From Ophiocordyceps camponoti-saundersi (nom. inval.) (taxonomy: Eukaryota > Ascomycota > Sordariomycetes > Hypocreales > Ophiocordycipitaceae), in the NCBI GenBank assembly GCA_003339415.1, contig PDHQ01000266.1, positions 1 to 47,950 on the forward strand: DNA of 47,950 bases. Reading direction: 5' to 3'. Below, in pieces: positions 10,163 to 21,287 of the stretch (the stretch's first letter is position 1; each line of letters starts with the position of its first letter). The notes under the pieces are model-generated. The model did no database searches and was not told the origin of the DNA. It saw nothing but the letters and a program-made list of their open reading frames with translations. The position numbers and the translations under genes are program-made.

Positions 10163-10641
10163 TTGCGGCCGAGACGCGTCGTTGAGAGGATGAGGGCTCG
10201 TGGGGTTCGGGCCAATTGCATGTACGAAAATCAGGAATGCTATAAACGGTTAGGATGTGTATACTTCGGATCGAGTGTTGTTGAGGGCGATGGCTTTATC
10301 TTGCCATGTCCACTGGCGTCTCGCATGGCCCGTCGTACGGGGCAGATCGAAGATGACGAAGAAATAGACAAAAAGTCTCGCCTCCAAATTGAATTGGCGC
10401 CCACAAGAATCTCGTCTCAGAGGATGAAGGAGTATGTACATAGATGGGTCAATTCGCCTCCTGATCCTGTCGTCCACTTGACCTTATAGCAACATGTTTG
10501 TCTCTAAATACTACCCATAGACTGCTGTGTAGACAAAGGGGTGAAGAGTTTGAAGCATATGGTGACGAGACATGTATCACGCCACGCAACGACATCTTCA
10601 AGGAGTAAGACTTTTACCCTGAGCCAACGCCACTTGCCGAA
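10163..10641. other. Convergent spacer
   Basis: A 480-bp region between the 3' ends of the RRM gene (+) and the MFS gene (-). Frames of ~100 codons on both strands overlap, lack domain features and look like chance. Confidence 0.4.
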
Positions 10642-12233
10642 TCATTGCTTCGTACTGGCGCGCGGGAAGCTGAGCCAAACAGTAATGTTCAGCACAATGA
10701 GGCCGATGATGATGGGCTGCAGCACGCCGACGCCTTGACTAGCAGCAATAGCACCGATGATGAAGGGAAAGACGGTTCCGCCGCTACCGCCCATGGCCAT
10801 TGCGAAGCCGATGGCACTGACGTGAATTCGCTTCGGAAGCAGCTTGGCCATCAACATGATTCCGCCGGGAAACATGGGGCCGAGGAAGAAGCCGAGAAGG
10901 GTGACGGCGATGGCGGACACGATGAAATTGGGAATAAGCCAGAAGACCAGCTCGAGGGCGATGCAGAAGACGAGGTAGATGGTGAGGCATACCCGCTCCC
11001 CGTAGCGCTCATTGACGAACCCCAGCAGCGCGCGGCCCACGGCCATGCCGGCCCAGAAGCATGAGCCGGAAAGACCTGCGGCGAAGGGGGAGGCATGCCG
11101 GACGCGCAACATGAAGGTGACGATCCAGCCGCCGAGGCCGACTGTCAACGGATTAGTATGATTCCGATGGGATTTTGAGTCGCAAGAGGATTTACCTTCG
11201 GCGCCCATGTAGGTAAAGAAGAAGAGGGCGCATAACCATGTGACGGGCGATTTGAGAGCCTCGGACGTGCCGGCTTGAGAGGCGCCTTGCTCATTGAGAT
11301 GTTCGGCCCGGTAGACGGCGCCGGTCTTGTCCCAGAACCAGAAGCAGAGGCCGAGGAACTCGGTCAAGGCAACGCCAACCTGGCATAATTCAGCAACGGG
11401 CCGCCAAAGCAGACAACGACAGCATGTGTTTTCTTTTCTCACCATGACGTAGTAAAAAGTGTACCACGGAAGATGGGCCTTGATGACCATGGTGGTAGCC
11501 AGCAAAGGGGAGACGAGGGCACCGAGCGAGTAGCAAGCATGCATGAGGCCCTGGATGGAGTTACCGCGGTGCATGGCGCCGACCCAAGCGCAGAAGCAAG
11601 CGTCAACCAAACCGTTTCCAAACCCGCTGAGGGCATTGACGGCCACCAGAACCGGGTACGGCGGATGGGTGGCGAGCACGAGATAGGTTGTGATGTGGCA
11701 TAGGGGCGCGAGGATGGCGATGCCGCGCTGGCCTAGGTGTTGGTGGACGTGAGCGTTGGTCACGGCTGCGATGGAGTAGCCGACGAAGGGGGTGAGGAAG
11801 ATGATGGATACGTAGGCGTAGCTTATGCCGTAGTATTCTTCGAGCTATTGGCTCTTGATGGTGAGAAAAAGCACACAGGGGGAGGGGGATACGCATATAT
11901 ATATGAATGGGTGTGTAGTATGCGAGTACGTGTGTGTTATAGAACGTACGTATGGGATCAATGCCTATCAGAAGATGAAAATCAGCGTCAGAAACGGATA
12001 CAACAAAGCGAAGATGAGAGACAGACGCCAATAGAGGCATCATTCATGCCAAGCAGGCCAAAAGCCAGACAGGCAAAGGCCAGCTTCCCCACGTTGCCGC
12101 GCGGCCGGTTCCATCGCTCGGGAGGCGGATGCTGGCCATTGTCGTGATCGCCGTCGTCGTCTGCCGCATTGTGAAGGACGGGACCGATGCCGGGGGGCGC
12201 CGGCGGTAGAAGCGGCTCGTGGATGTTGGACAT
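10642..12233 (-). CDS. Major facilitator superfamily transporter (fucose-permease/Bsc6-like) with a 15-nt microexon
   Basis: Five exons: 12233-12027, 11964-11950, 11844-11443, 11379-11196 and 11141-10642. The introns are 62, 105, 63 and 54 bp. The 15-nt second exon encodes ALIPY, completing the first loop (GMNDASIG-ALIPY-LEEYYGISY) as in related fungal MFS proteins. Phases are 0/0/0/1 and the total is 435 aa. Twelve hydrophobic segments can be drawn; GFGNGLVDA, GRALLGFVNERYG and GPMFPGGIMLMAK are typical of the small-solute MFS group that includes yeast Bsc6-like proteins. The substrate is not predictable. An in-frame upstream ATG at 12329 exists, but the ATG at 12233 is preferred because the extra 32 residues are low-complexity. 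Confidence 0.88.
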
Positions 12234-13014
12234 GAGGGGCGAAGGAGGATGAAGGTGAAGGTGAAGGTTTGGGGAGGAGAGTTTGGGGAGAGGGCGGAGG
12301 ATGGGGAAGACGGGGGAGCGGCGTGGCACATGGTTAGTTGATGGCGTAATGACTCTCTTCTATGCCTATATGTATGCATATGTATATCATATATCTCTTT
12401 CACTCTCATGCATACCTATATATATATGTACTCACCCACACACTGGCTCTCACTCTCTCCAGACCGTTAACTGACGTCTGGTATCCGATAATACGTAGGC
12501 GGAGAAATCGGGCCCTTTCTCCGGAGTCGGCGCCACCAAGATACTAGGGTGCCGGGTAGGTGGCCTGTGAGCCGGCGTCTCCTTATTGGACTAAGTACTC
12601 CGTACGGTGTACCCACCTAGATGTGTAGTACGGATAGCAGAGGCAGCAGTGTGCGGATAAGCACAGCGAACGGTACTGGCACATCGCGAAAATCTTCGCT
12701 CATTCTACCTACTGTCATACCATACATGATAGGAGTGAATAGATAAGTAAAAAAGAGTCCAATCGTGGCTGCATATAGGTAGTATGTATTACTCTAGAAA
12801 TACTCATTTTCATCTTCGTACAGAAAGGGGAGTGTAGCCTCTTTATAGCCCGGTAGAAGTATAAGTGTAACCGCCACCCACTCCGATCCTCTGTCACGAC
12901 CTGCGCCACAGTCGGATAAGGTGAGTGTGCCGATAAGTCGGATTAGCCAATTAGATGAAATAAAACGCACACACTTTTGTTCCTTTTCATCGCCACTTCA
13001 CCAGCCTCATCATC
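12234..13014. other. Spacer with AT-rich simple sequence
   Basis: A 780-bp interval between two minus-strand genes. It contains a purine-rich GAAGGTGAAGGT stretch (12241-12275, CT-rich on the coding side of the MFS gene) and an alternating TATATG/CATA region (12360-12430). No gene is recognised. Confidence 0.4.
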
Positions 13015-14516
13015 TCATATAACGTTCCCACCACCCCTGACGGGCATACTCCGGACGTCGACGTCTCGCAAGTAAACGACGCGCAGATCATCCGTCTCTT
13101 CCTTATCGCCGTACTCAACCGAGTACGAGACCTGTTGGACGATCTTGTTGTCGACGACGCGCTGCCGCGATGGAGGCTCGTGGCGGATGTAGCCTTGCTG
13201 CGAGGAAGAGGTCGACAGCGTTGGGAAGAGGTGGACGAGCAGCAGGCGGAGCGACGGCATGCAGACGCACATGATTCCCACGTTGATCTCGACCGTCGAC
13301 CAGATGCCGACGTCGAACAGGTCCCAGGTCGGATTGGCCGAGTGGGAGCTGAAGTCGAGGGCGCGGAGGCGCAGTACGCTGACGACGGTGACGCTGTCCG
13401 GTAACCACCATCATCAGTCTTTGTTCTTCTCTGTCTCTCTCTCTCCTGAAATTGGGCCGGACGGAAGTTTTCTTTCACTTACAATGTTCCCACGCAAAAC
13501 ATGATGGCTACGCCAACCTTCTTCTTCCAATCCAACTTGAGACTCTTCAGCTGCCACAGGGGAATAGCCAGCATCCAGATGTCGATGGCGATGCTGACGC
13601 CGGCGTTGGACCAGGTGATGGCATTCATGTCAAGACAGCGGCCCGAGTGCTCGCCATCCCACCGCCACCAATAGTAGTTGATGGGACTGCACTGAAAGAT
13701 GGCGATGGCGGTAAAGACGAGGCCAAACAGGGCTGCGAAACCCAATGTGCCCTGAAGCAGCCTTCGGACCTCGCGAGCCGGGAAGATGCGGAGGTAAAAG
13801 AAGATGAGAGCTATCTTGATCATGCCGACGTCGGCAAAGTACAGAATCTCGAGAACGAAGAAGAAGCGGCTGAAGGTGGTGATGTTTTCATACGACAGCG
13901 TCCACGTGTCGCGTCCCATGCCGTTGGGCCCGACCACGAGGGCGTTGATGGCGATGCTGGGAACGCTGATGACCATGGCGGCCAGGGTGGCCCAGTCGTC
14001 GAGGCCGAAGCCGGCTTTTGTCCAGTACTTGAAGGCGAAGCGCTGGATGACGCAGAGTGAGGATAGGATGCCGAAGACGTTTGATACGGCGACGAAGCCG
14101 GGGGATTTGTCGCGGATGGGCTCGCCGCAGGCTGTTGCCGTGACGTTTTTGGCCACTGCGGGAAGATGTACGTGTTAATGGGGGTGAAAGGGGGGAAAGG
14201 GAGGAGATGAAGGACAAGAAGAAGACGAAGATGACCGAGGTATACTTACACAGGGCTTCCTTGATGGTGCACTTGACCATGATGCAGGCCGTCGCATTCT
14301 TGATGAGAGCCTGGTCGGTGCAATGACACGCCTGGTCTTCGGGATGACACCTGGACATCTCGTACGTCGGAGCCAGACATGTCCTCTGGAGAAAAGGAGT
14401 CGTCAGTGTTACTCCACGCGTCAAGTCGTGTCGAGACTAACCGCGCAGTTGGGCAGTTCCAGAGCCACGACACTCAGGACTACTGCCAGAGACAGCAGCA
14501 GACTGCGAAGCTGCAT
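13015..14516 (-). CDS. CFEM-domain Pth11-like seven-transmembrane receptor
   Basis: Four exons: 14516-14442, 14385-14250, 14155-13483 and 13390-13015 (introns 56, 94 and 92 bp; donors GTTAGT, GTAAGT, GTAAGT), giving 419 aa. The N-terminus is a signal peptide (MQLRSLLLSLAVVLSVVA). Next is a CFEM domain with the expected eight cysteines (in NCA, RTC, SRC, QACHC, TAC, VKC and ACG contexts). Seven membrane helices and a cytosolic tail follow. Fungal rhodopsin-fold features include a GLDDWATL segment and FADVGMIKIALIFFYLRIFP. Pth11-type receptors sense surface or nutrient cues; in plant pathogens the founding member is needed for appressorium formation. The ligand of this one is unknown. The tail (about 100 residues) is hydrophilic and could bind signalling partners. 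Confidence 0.9.
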
Positions 14517-15904
14517 CTCGCCGTCGACTGAATGCTTCACTCGTTGAAGAAAAGGAAAGGACGGGAGTTGATTGAGTGAGACGCGAGGCAGCAACTAGTA
14601 CGAGCGAGCGAAAACCACCACTCGCGAAAGCCGGGAAGAGGTCGAATTACATATGACCCCGTGGGAACAACGACTCAAGACTATTCTCGTCATCCATTTC
14701 TGTCGTCGACGAGGATCGACCCTGTTCAGAGGTCCACAGAAGGCACGAGACGAGATGGCCCTTTACGACGTCTCGGCGTCTAGCGTCGATGTTCTGGAAG
14801 GACTCGAGACACGTCTGCCTTTTTCGTCGTTGGCACGGACATGGTCATGACTCTATCTGTGGAGGGTTTTGAGTGGCAGAGCGGGTCGGGCGACGCTACG
14901 TTACCATCGTTGAAGGAGGCTGCTTCGGAGATTTTTTTTGGTGGTTTAATTTCATTTTCGATTGTCTGGTTTGTTCGTTGCTGGTCATGACTTTGTTGAG
15001 TTGATCTTTTCGAAAGGGAACGATGAGCGGATGGAGTTGGTTGCGTTTCAGAGATTTGCAACTCGGTTATACTAACTCTAGTTGTCTGTTGTCTGTTGTC
15101 TTCTTCCGTCTGTTTACACAAGACAAGAGAAAGAAAAGGAGAGGAGGTTATATGCAAGCACAAGCAACAAGAAAGACGCTAACCTGTCTTCTCCTCAGAA
15201 AACCAGGATCACCCAGCAGCAGCGCATAATCAAGAAACAAAACACGATCAAGGAAAGCGTCTTTCATTTTCCTCACTTTGAACGCACGGTCTTTCTTCTC
15301 CTTTCCCCCCTTGGATATCAACTTTGACTACTTGCTATATACGAAGGGGGGGGAAAAGAGAAAGACGGCTTTAAAAGAGTGAGGCTCAGTTTTTTTAAGA
15401 TTGAGTTTTTTGAAATCTTCCACTTTACAGACTTTGTTATATGGCGAATCAGAGACCCGGTTTATGTGAAACGTGGAATTGCTAATTTGAACTTGTTGGG
15501 GTGGGACCTTGATGGCTTGAGGAAGTCATCGTTGGTTGGCTTGTGGTTTGAAGGCTTTGCTTTTGATTATGTATGTTTTTTTGGAGGTGGCTTGCTGCTG
15601 CTATCACTGCTTCTGTTGATGCTACTGATGACGATGACGATGACGATGATGACGACGATGACGATGATGACGACGATGACGACGATGACGACGACGACGA
15701 CGACGATGATGATAGTGTCAAGTACAACATGCTCTTCCTCTTCTCTCCCCTTATTCATCATCCCCTCTTCTTCCCTTTGAAAAGCAACAACTCCAAATCC
15801 AACCCATGACCAAAACCCCCCCTTTTCCCATCCATGCCAATGACAGGTAACGAAATACAGAGACCATAGAAAAAGCGGCCGTCTTCTACGTGTATCAAAC
15901 CCCA
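14517..15904. other. Spacer with trinucleotide repeat
   Basis: About 1.4 kb upstream of the receptor and downstream of the secreted-protein gene. Apart from the GAT/GAC repeat near 15.63-15.72 kb there are only short overlapping frames without recognisable domains. Confidence 0.4.
15626..15717. repeat. (GAT/GAC)n trinucleotide microsatellite
   Basis: About 90 bp of mixed GAT and GAC triplets. One plus-strand frame reads a pure run of about 30 Asp codons and the complementary frames read Ser or Val/Ile. No convincing gene surrounds it, so I treat it as a non-coding microsatellite. Confidence 0.85.
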
Positions 15905-16867
15905 CTATCCCGTCCGGGGGTCTGTATCAAACCCCAAAATCGCCAACTGGGGTTTTACCGGTCCGCCCAAAGTCTTGTTCACGAAGTCATAGGCCTCATA
16001 GGACGTGATGTCCGTGTCATCAAGCAAGCGCTTCCAGTCAGTATTGTTCAGACCTTGGTTCCATTTCAGACGACAGGGGATGGTGGACCAGGGACCAGGG
16101 GAGGTGGCAGCGGACGTGGTAGAGTTGGTGCCGTTACGGACGGGAACGGAAGGCTTGACGTTGGAGAACTTCTCCGCCTTGATCCAGTTGAAAGTCTCAA
16201 TCACCTTGGTGAGAAAAGATCCAGTACACCACGTGCCTAGATGCAGTTCGAAGTTCTTGCCTTCGTCAGTCGGCATCGGTCCCGACACGAATCCCAGATC
16301 GTCGCGAACGGAAATATCCGTCCACTTCACAGGAGAGGCTTCCGTAGTGTTCTTATCAGACCAGACGAAGCCGTAACCATCAGCCACTCGTTTAGCGGCA
16401 GCGTTTGTAATGCTCAGGGCGATGGACAGCGTTCGAATCATAGTGGCATTCTTAGCCAGCTTGGCGAATCCCGGCGCGACTCTATTGGCGAGCGAGACTT
16501 TCTCCAGCAGGGAATGAGCCTCGCGCCGTCTCTCATCAAAAGCGGCCGCGTCTTCACCTGGGGCGGGGACGGAGGAGCGGACGGAATGCTGGTGCTGCGT
16601 CTTGGCTGACCGGACCCTTGTCTTGAACGAGAGCCCGAGGTTTATCAGCGTCGGAGGGTACATGTCGGCGGTGGGCGTGATGACGGGGAGGGTGTAGGTT
16701 TTTGTGGCGGGGACGCTGGCGGGGACGGTGGCTTGGCTGGTGACGGGGACGGTGAAGGTGTTTGGGGAGTAGGGACTGATGGTTGTCGTGTTGAGCTGGA
16801 CGATTAGAGCTGGTGTGGCGGTGACGGTGGCCGATATCGTGACGGCGGCGAGGATGGTAGAGCGCAT
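15905..16867 (-). CDS. Secreted protein of unknown function
   Basis: A single intronless frame of 320 aa. The first ~19 residues (MRSTILAAVTISATVTATPA) form a short signal peptide. Thr/Pro/Val-rich sequence follows (about 25-65), probably O-glycosylated. The rest is soluble, with several N-glycosylation sequons (NTT, NAT, NKT, NGT, NST, NNT) and two cysteines in the C-terminal third (GTWCTG and IPCRL) that could pair. WTDISVRDDLGF and NWIKAEKFSNV show a globular domain, but I do not recognise the family. No membrane anchor or GPI signal is visible. Confidence 0.7.
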   Translation of the reverse strand: MRSTILAAVTISATVTATPALIVQLNTTTISPYSPNTFTVPVTSQATVPASVPATKTYTLPVITPTADMYPPTLINLGLSFKTRVRSAKTQHQHSVRSSVPAPGEDAAAFDERRREAHSLLEKVSLANRVAPGFAKLAKNATMIRTLSIALSITNAAAKRVADGYGFVWSDKNTTEASPVKWTDISVRDDLGFVSGPMPTDEGKNFELHLGTWCTGSFLTKVIETFNWIKAEKFSNVKPSVPVRNGTNSTTSAATSPGPWSTIPCRLKWNQGLNNTDWKRLLDDTDITSYEAYDFVNKTLGGPVKPQLAILGFDTDPRTG

Positions 16868-18023
16868 CTTGAGAGATGCTACTGTCTTGGGAGAGAGAAA
16901 GGGGGTTTAAGAAGGAAGGGAAGTAAGTGTAGGGTGGAAGAAGATGATGATGATGATGTGGGCTTTTAGTTACTGGGGGGGGCAAGTTGATGAAGAATGG
17001 TTGATGAAGAATGGTTGATGAAGATGGTGATGAAGGGGGGGTTGATGGAAAAAAAAAAGGTCGAGATGGAAAATTGTCTAGGAGGCGAGGGGGAGAAAAG
17101 CCGTCTACTTATGGAAGAAAAACAAAGAGAGAAAAAGCACATGTTCCCATCAAGTTTTACGCCATCTCATCTCATCTCATGAATGCTGCATGTGAAAGAA
17201 GAAGAGAGTTAGACGTGACGATGATAAACATAGCTCTTGCAGCTCTTTCAAAAGGGGGAGTCACATCTGTAAGAGAAGGAAATTACTTTTGTAAACTATG
17301 AAGGAATCTAAGCTATAAGAGAAGGAATTACTTTTGTAAACTCAAGGATCTCAGCTATAAGAAGGATATATAGTTATAAGAAGGATATACAGTTATGAAA
17401 AGGAAATACAGTTATGAAAAGGAAATATAGTTATAAGAAGAAAACACAGTTATAAAAAGGAAATACAGTTATAAGAAGAAAACACAGTTATAAAAAGGAA
17501 ATACAGTTATAAGAAGAAAACACAGTTATAGAAGAAAACACAGTTATAAAAAGAAAACACAGTTATAGAAGAAAACACAGTTATAAAAAGAAAAGAAACA
17601 AACGCAGAAGCAACACAAGATTCAACCCCAGCCGTTCCAAACGCAAAGGAATACCCACGTCAACAAGATAACAAGTAAACAAACAACTCCCCATCCTCAA
17701 GAAACACGTAACCAAGATCAACACACAAAAGCAAACAACAAAAAACCCCCACCCTAACAAAGCAAAACTCAAACAGCATCATGATATCATCTCATTCTCA
17801 CCAACAAGGTGATGACAAGCTCTCTCCTCTCCTAGCCCCGTCTTTACATACATAGACTTCCTTCACCCCGTCAAAAGATAAGTGTCAAAAGACAAGTGTC
17901 AAGGACAGACATGACAAGACAGACATCTCACAGCCCTCATCACAAGCTACAGCAAGCCAAAAGGTTAACCAATGTTAAGGTAATATACCTACCTAGGCAA
18001 CTAACTCATCCCGGCTATAAACT
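16868..18023. other. Spacer rich in simple and tandem repeats
   Basis: Next to the secreted-protein promoter is a threefold TTGATGAAGAATGG-type repeat (about 16987-17035). A minisatellite follows at 17.35-17.60 kb, and then an A-rich stretch. No gene is recognised. Confidence 0.5.
17353..17598. repeat. AT-rich minisatellite with ~19-20-bp unit
   Basis: About a dozen degenerate copies of a unit like CAGTTATAARAAGRAAAYA. Two related forms (AAGGAAATA and AGAAAACA endings) alternate in the middle of the array, suggesting a higher-order 38-39-bp repeat. The flanking DNA on the left (17270-17345) carries a separate duplication containing GGAATTACTTTTGTAAACT. Units are contiguous, without the unique spacers of a CRISPR array. 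Confidence 0.85.
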
Positions 18024-20573
18024 CTAGTATCGATTCATAACCCATCGCCTACGACCAGCCTCGTCCATACCCGACAATAACTTCATCTCCGCATCCTTCA
18101 CAGCACAGTATCTCTCAACCATCTCCTCCCCCATCAAGGTCCGCATCTCATCATTCGCACGCAGCGCCGAGATGGCTTCGTCAAGACTAAAAGGCAGCGT
18201 CTCAACGACACCCAGTTTTTTCCTCTCCTTCTTCGAAAGCGAGGCCGGAACAGCGTCTTTACAATCCTTCAACTTCATCTCATACCCTTCATGGATGCCG
18301 AATAATCCGCAGAGTAGGATGGCTGACATGGCCAGGTACGGGTTGGCCAGTCCGTCCATGGCCTTAAACTCCCAGTGGCTCCCTTCAATCTTCCGCAGAG
18401 GCGTCTCTCGGTTCTGCGTGCCCCATGCAATCCACGTGCCGCCTGCCCAGTACCCGTCCATGAGACGATCGTAGCTCACCGGGTTGCTGAGCGTAAAGGC
18501 TGCGATCGCCCTTAGATGGCGGAGGATGCCGGCGTAAAACGGCTCGTAGACACGTGCGTCTTCCGACCCGCTTGCTGTCACCATCGACATGTGGACGTGG
18601 CTTGCCGTCCCGCACCGTTCGCTGAATGGCTTCGGATGGAGGGTGGCCTGATAGCCGTGTGAAGCCGCGCAGCAGGATATCACGCTCCGAGCAAACAGTA
18701 GCGAGTCTACCGCTTTCAGAGCCGCTGCCTTGGATAGGACCACCTCGTATTGGCCGTGGGCGCTCTCGGCGTGTAGCATGTCGACGCCTACGCCTGCCAC
18801 CCTCAGCTTCTCCACGGCCTCCTCCATCACTTGACCGGCTGCCTCCAGATCCATCGCTCTGGCCGTTGACCAGGCATGTCCTGTATCGTCGAGAGCCTCG
18901 AACCCCTTCCGTAAGAGGACCACCTCGATCTCGAAGCCGAGAGTAAAGATGACGTGTTTCTGCTCTGCCATCCTCAGGGCTCGTCGTAGAAGCGTCCTCG
19001 GACATAGAGCCACAATCGATCCATCCGCTTCTTTGAATTCGCCCATGACCGTCATGTATCCATCACGGGGTCCGAGTCGAAGGCTGTTGAGATCAGGATG
19101 CAATCGCCACTCACCCAGTGCCGTAGCCCCTGTCACTAGCGTATCCAGTTGGGTCAAACCGAGAGCGGCCTTTGTCACGCCAAAGGTGAAGCTCTCTCCG
19201 TTCTGCGGCATGTCGAAGGCGCGGCGTATGGGAATGACTCGCATCCTCGTCATCGCCGTCATATCCGTCCAGCACACGCGCAAGAACCGTACAGAGCTTT
19301 CGCCGTCTATAACCTTCTCGATCCAAGTCTCTGCAGACCTCGACACTTCAACCTCCTCCGCTAGATGCATCTTAAGCTCGAGCTTGTACAGCTTGTTGGA
19401 GTTGTTGAAGAGCACGTCCCGGACAAGATCCACAGTTTGCGTGATACTCAAGTCGCCCTTCTGAACGTAACTGCAGAGAACCGTCTCGAGCACTTGTCTC
19501 ATCTGAGCGACGGCCAGAAGATACGTCTCGGGGAACCAATGTCCGTCCGTACTCCAGAGTATCTTGCCGAACGGACACAAGCCCAGCATCTGCCGCACAA
19601 CGCTCTCCTGACCGTCTCTGCTGAGAAAGGGAAACACCTCTCCGATGTCGGCGTAGACGTTGTCGTACATGGCTGCGAGGTAGCCAGTCTCGCAGACGAA
19701 GGGGTAGCCGGAGTGAAGCAGCACCATGGGAACGGAGGGATACTCTCGGATGAAGCTCTGCAGATGGGAAGGCGATGCTGTCGTCAGCGTTATGTCGTTG
19801 TCTCCGAGGCCGGTGTGAAACTGGATCGGCTTCTTTTGCTCGCTTTTTGCGATGATGTGAGCGAGGCGATGGACCAGGTAGTCGTTGATGGGCTTGTGGT
19901 TGACTCTGAGGAAGCCCTTGTCTCTGATGAACTTCCGTTGGATGAAGATGATGTGAAATGTCGGGAGATCGCACTCTGCTGCGGGGGATATAGCCAGACC
20001 CGTTCGGTAGCAGATGACGGACTTGAAGCCAGCAACGTTAGGGTCGCCGATGGCATCCAAGATGGCGCGGTCATATTCGGATACGAACGTCTCGTGAGCC
20101 TCTTTCGGAGTCTGGCTCGTGAGTACGGCCTTTTCAATTAAGCGAGCAGCAACATGTTCAATCCGTACGATCCTCTTGGCAGCGCAAGGCGTAAACCCAT
20201 CAAAGAAGCGATAGGGCTCAACATGATCCTCATTATCCAGCCCGTCATCAACGAGAACACACTGAATGCCAGAGAGACAAAGACGGATCCAGTCGTCGTA
20301 ACTCGTCTCGTTGCTTCGCTTCTTGTCAATAGCCGCAACGACGGCCTCCCACTTGCAGTCGCAGCGGAGGATGGTCGAGAGCTGCTTCACGGCCCGGACG
20401 TGGGCGAGACTTTTCCTGCTGTCGTCTAAGGCTGGACCCTCTGCTTCGCTGGCGATGGATAGAAGGGGCCGTATGCCGACAGACTCTCGTTTCAGGAGCG
20501 GATGAGCATGGTTGTCGATGATGGGCGTCGTTTGGATCACCCGTCGGAGGGTTATCATCTGGATGGAGTCCAT
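18024..20573 (-). CDS. FluG-like amidohydrolase/glutamine synthetase fusion
   Basis: An intronless frame; the ATG at 20573 gives 849 aa. The frame extends 22 codons further upstream but only to a TTG. The N-terminal half is an amidohydrolase: TTPIIDNHAHP (metal-binding HxH, H22/H24), QFHTGLGDND, LLHSGYPF and WSTDGHWFPE. The C-terminal half is a type-I-like glutamine synthetase domain: GFEIEVVLL, ESAHGQYEVVL, LHPKPFS..GTASHVHMS, NPVSYDRL, and HWEFKAMDGLANPYLA. Length and order match FluG of Aspergillus nidulans (about 865 aa), which is needed for production of a diffusible signal for conidiation. Fungi often carry several paralogues, so a developmental role is an inference. The cytosolic enzyme activity of either half is unproven. 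Confidence 0.88.
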   Translation of the reverse strand: MDSIQMITLRRVIQTTPIIDNHAHPLLKRESVGIRPLLSIASEAEGPALDDSRKSLAHVRAVKQLSTILRCDCKWEAVVAAIDKKRSNETSYDDWIRLCLSGIQCVLVDDGLDNEDHVEPYRFFDGFTPCAAKRIVRIEHVAARLIEKAVLTSQTPKEAHETFVSEYDRAILDAIGDPNVAGFKSVICYRTGLAISPAAECDLPTFHIIFIQRKFIRDKGFLRVNHKPINDYLVHRLAHIIAKSEQKKPIQFHTGLGDNDITLTTASPSHLQSFIREYPSVPMVLLHSGYPFVCETGYLAAMYDNVYADIGEVFPFLSRDGQESVVRQMLGLCPFGKILWSTDGHWFPETYLLAVAQMRQVLETVLCSYVQKGDLSITQTVDLVRDVLFNNSNKLYKLELKMHLAEEVEVSRSAETWIEKVIDGESSVRFLRVCWTDMTAMTRMRVIPIRRAFDMPQNGESFTFGVTKAALGLTQLDTLVTGATALGEWRLHPDLNSLRLGPRDGYMTVMGEFKEADGSIVALCPRTLLRRALRMAEQKHVIFTLGFEIEVVLLRKGFEALDDTGHAWSTARAMDLEAAGQVMEEAVEKLRVAGVGVDMLHAESAHGQYEVVLSKAAALKAVDSLLFARSVISCCAASHGYQATLHPKPFSERCGTASHVHMSMVTASGSEDARVYEPFYAGILRHLRAIAAFTLSNPVSYDRLMDGYWAGGTWIAWGTQNRETPLRKIEGSHWEFKAMDGLANPYLAMSAILLCGLFGIHEGYEMKLKDCKDAVPASLSKKERKKLGVVETLPFSLDEAISALRANDEMRTLMGEEMVERYCAVKDAEMKLLSGMDEAGRRRWVMNRY

Positions 20574-21249
20574 GATTATGACGTTTTGCTGCCTGAGATG
20601 ACGGGGAGAAACGGCTCGATGATGGAGGTTGTCAGCCAATCAGCTGTACAGCCTTGATTACCTCCTCACAGCCAACCCTTGTAAGTTGTCAGACGGTGAG
20701 GAGGAAGAGGAGGAGGAGGAGGAGGAGGAGGCAGGGTCTGGTTGTAACTCGTAAGCAAACCTTGATTTGGGGGTTGAGGCGGCGACCTTTCCCCTGCCCC
20801 TTTCTCTCTCTCCTGCTTTATTGTATGGCGCCTTCCCTTGCAATCCATTCTGCTTCTTGCCTGTTTTTATGTCGTATTGCTTTGACGTGGAAAGAGCTTG
20901 GTTTGACATGGAAAGAACAAGGCACTCGTCACGGCGACCGAGGGCATCACTACAACTTTACAAGGCAAAGAAGGCAACCGTGGAATAGACCATAATTAGA
21001 TGACTGCCTACCTACCTACCTACCTAGCCAGAAGAGGGAAGCTACGGATAGTCTGTGATAGCTAAGAGGAAGAAGAAAATGGGAAGAAGAGAAAAGGGGG
21101 GAGCTCATGCTGGTCACGTGAGTAAAAGTCATGTGTTCCCCCCAGCAAAGTCTTCTTGATGAAAGTCTGTTCATGAGACTGAAGGGGGGTCGCTTGCATC
21201 AGTTGGAAGCTTATGAGCGGGATATTCAAATCCTACAGAGAGGGCAAGG

Positions 21250-21287
21250 AAAGAAGAAGAAGAAGAAGAAGAAGATGATGATGATGC
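21250..21287. repeat. (GAA)n(GAT)n microsatellite
   Basis: About seven GAA triplets followed by four GAT triplets. It is non-coding. Confidence 0.8.

Noticed and set aside
15573..15809. Plus-strand frame with a run of about 30 Asp codons
   Set aside because: It exists only because of the GAT/GAC microsatellite; the flanks have no coding character and antisense frames are equally open.
17353..17598. CRISPR-like array
   Set aside because: Units are contiguous and degenerate without unique spacers, and the setting is a eukaryotic chromosome.
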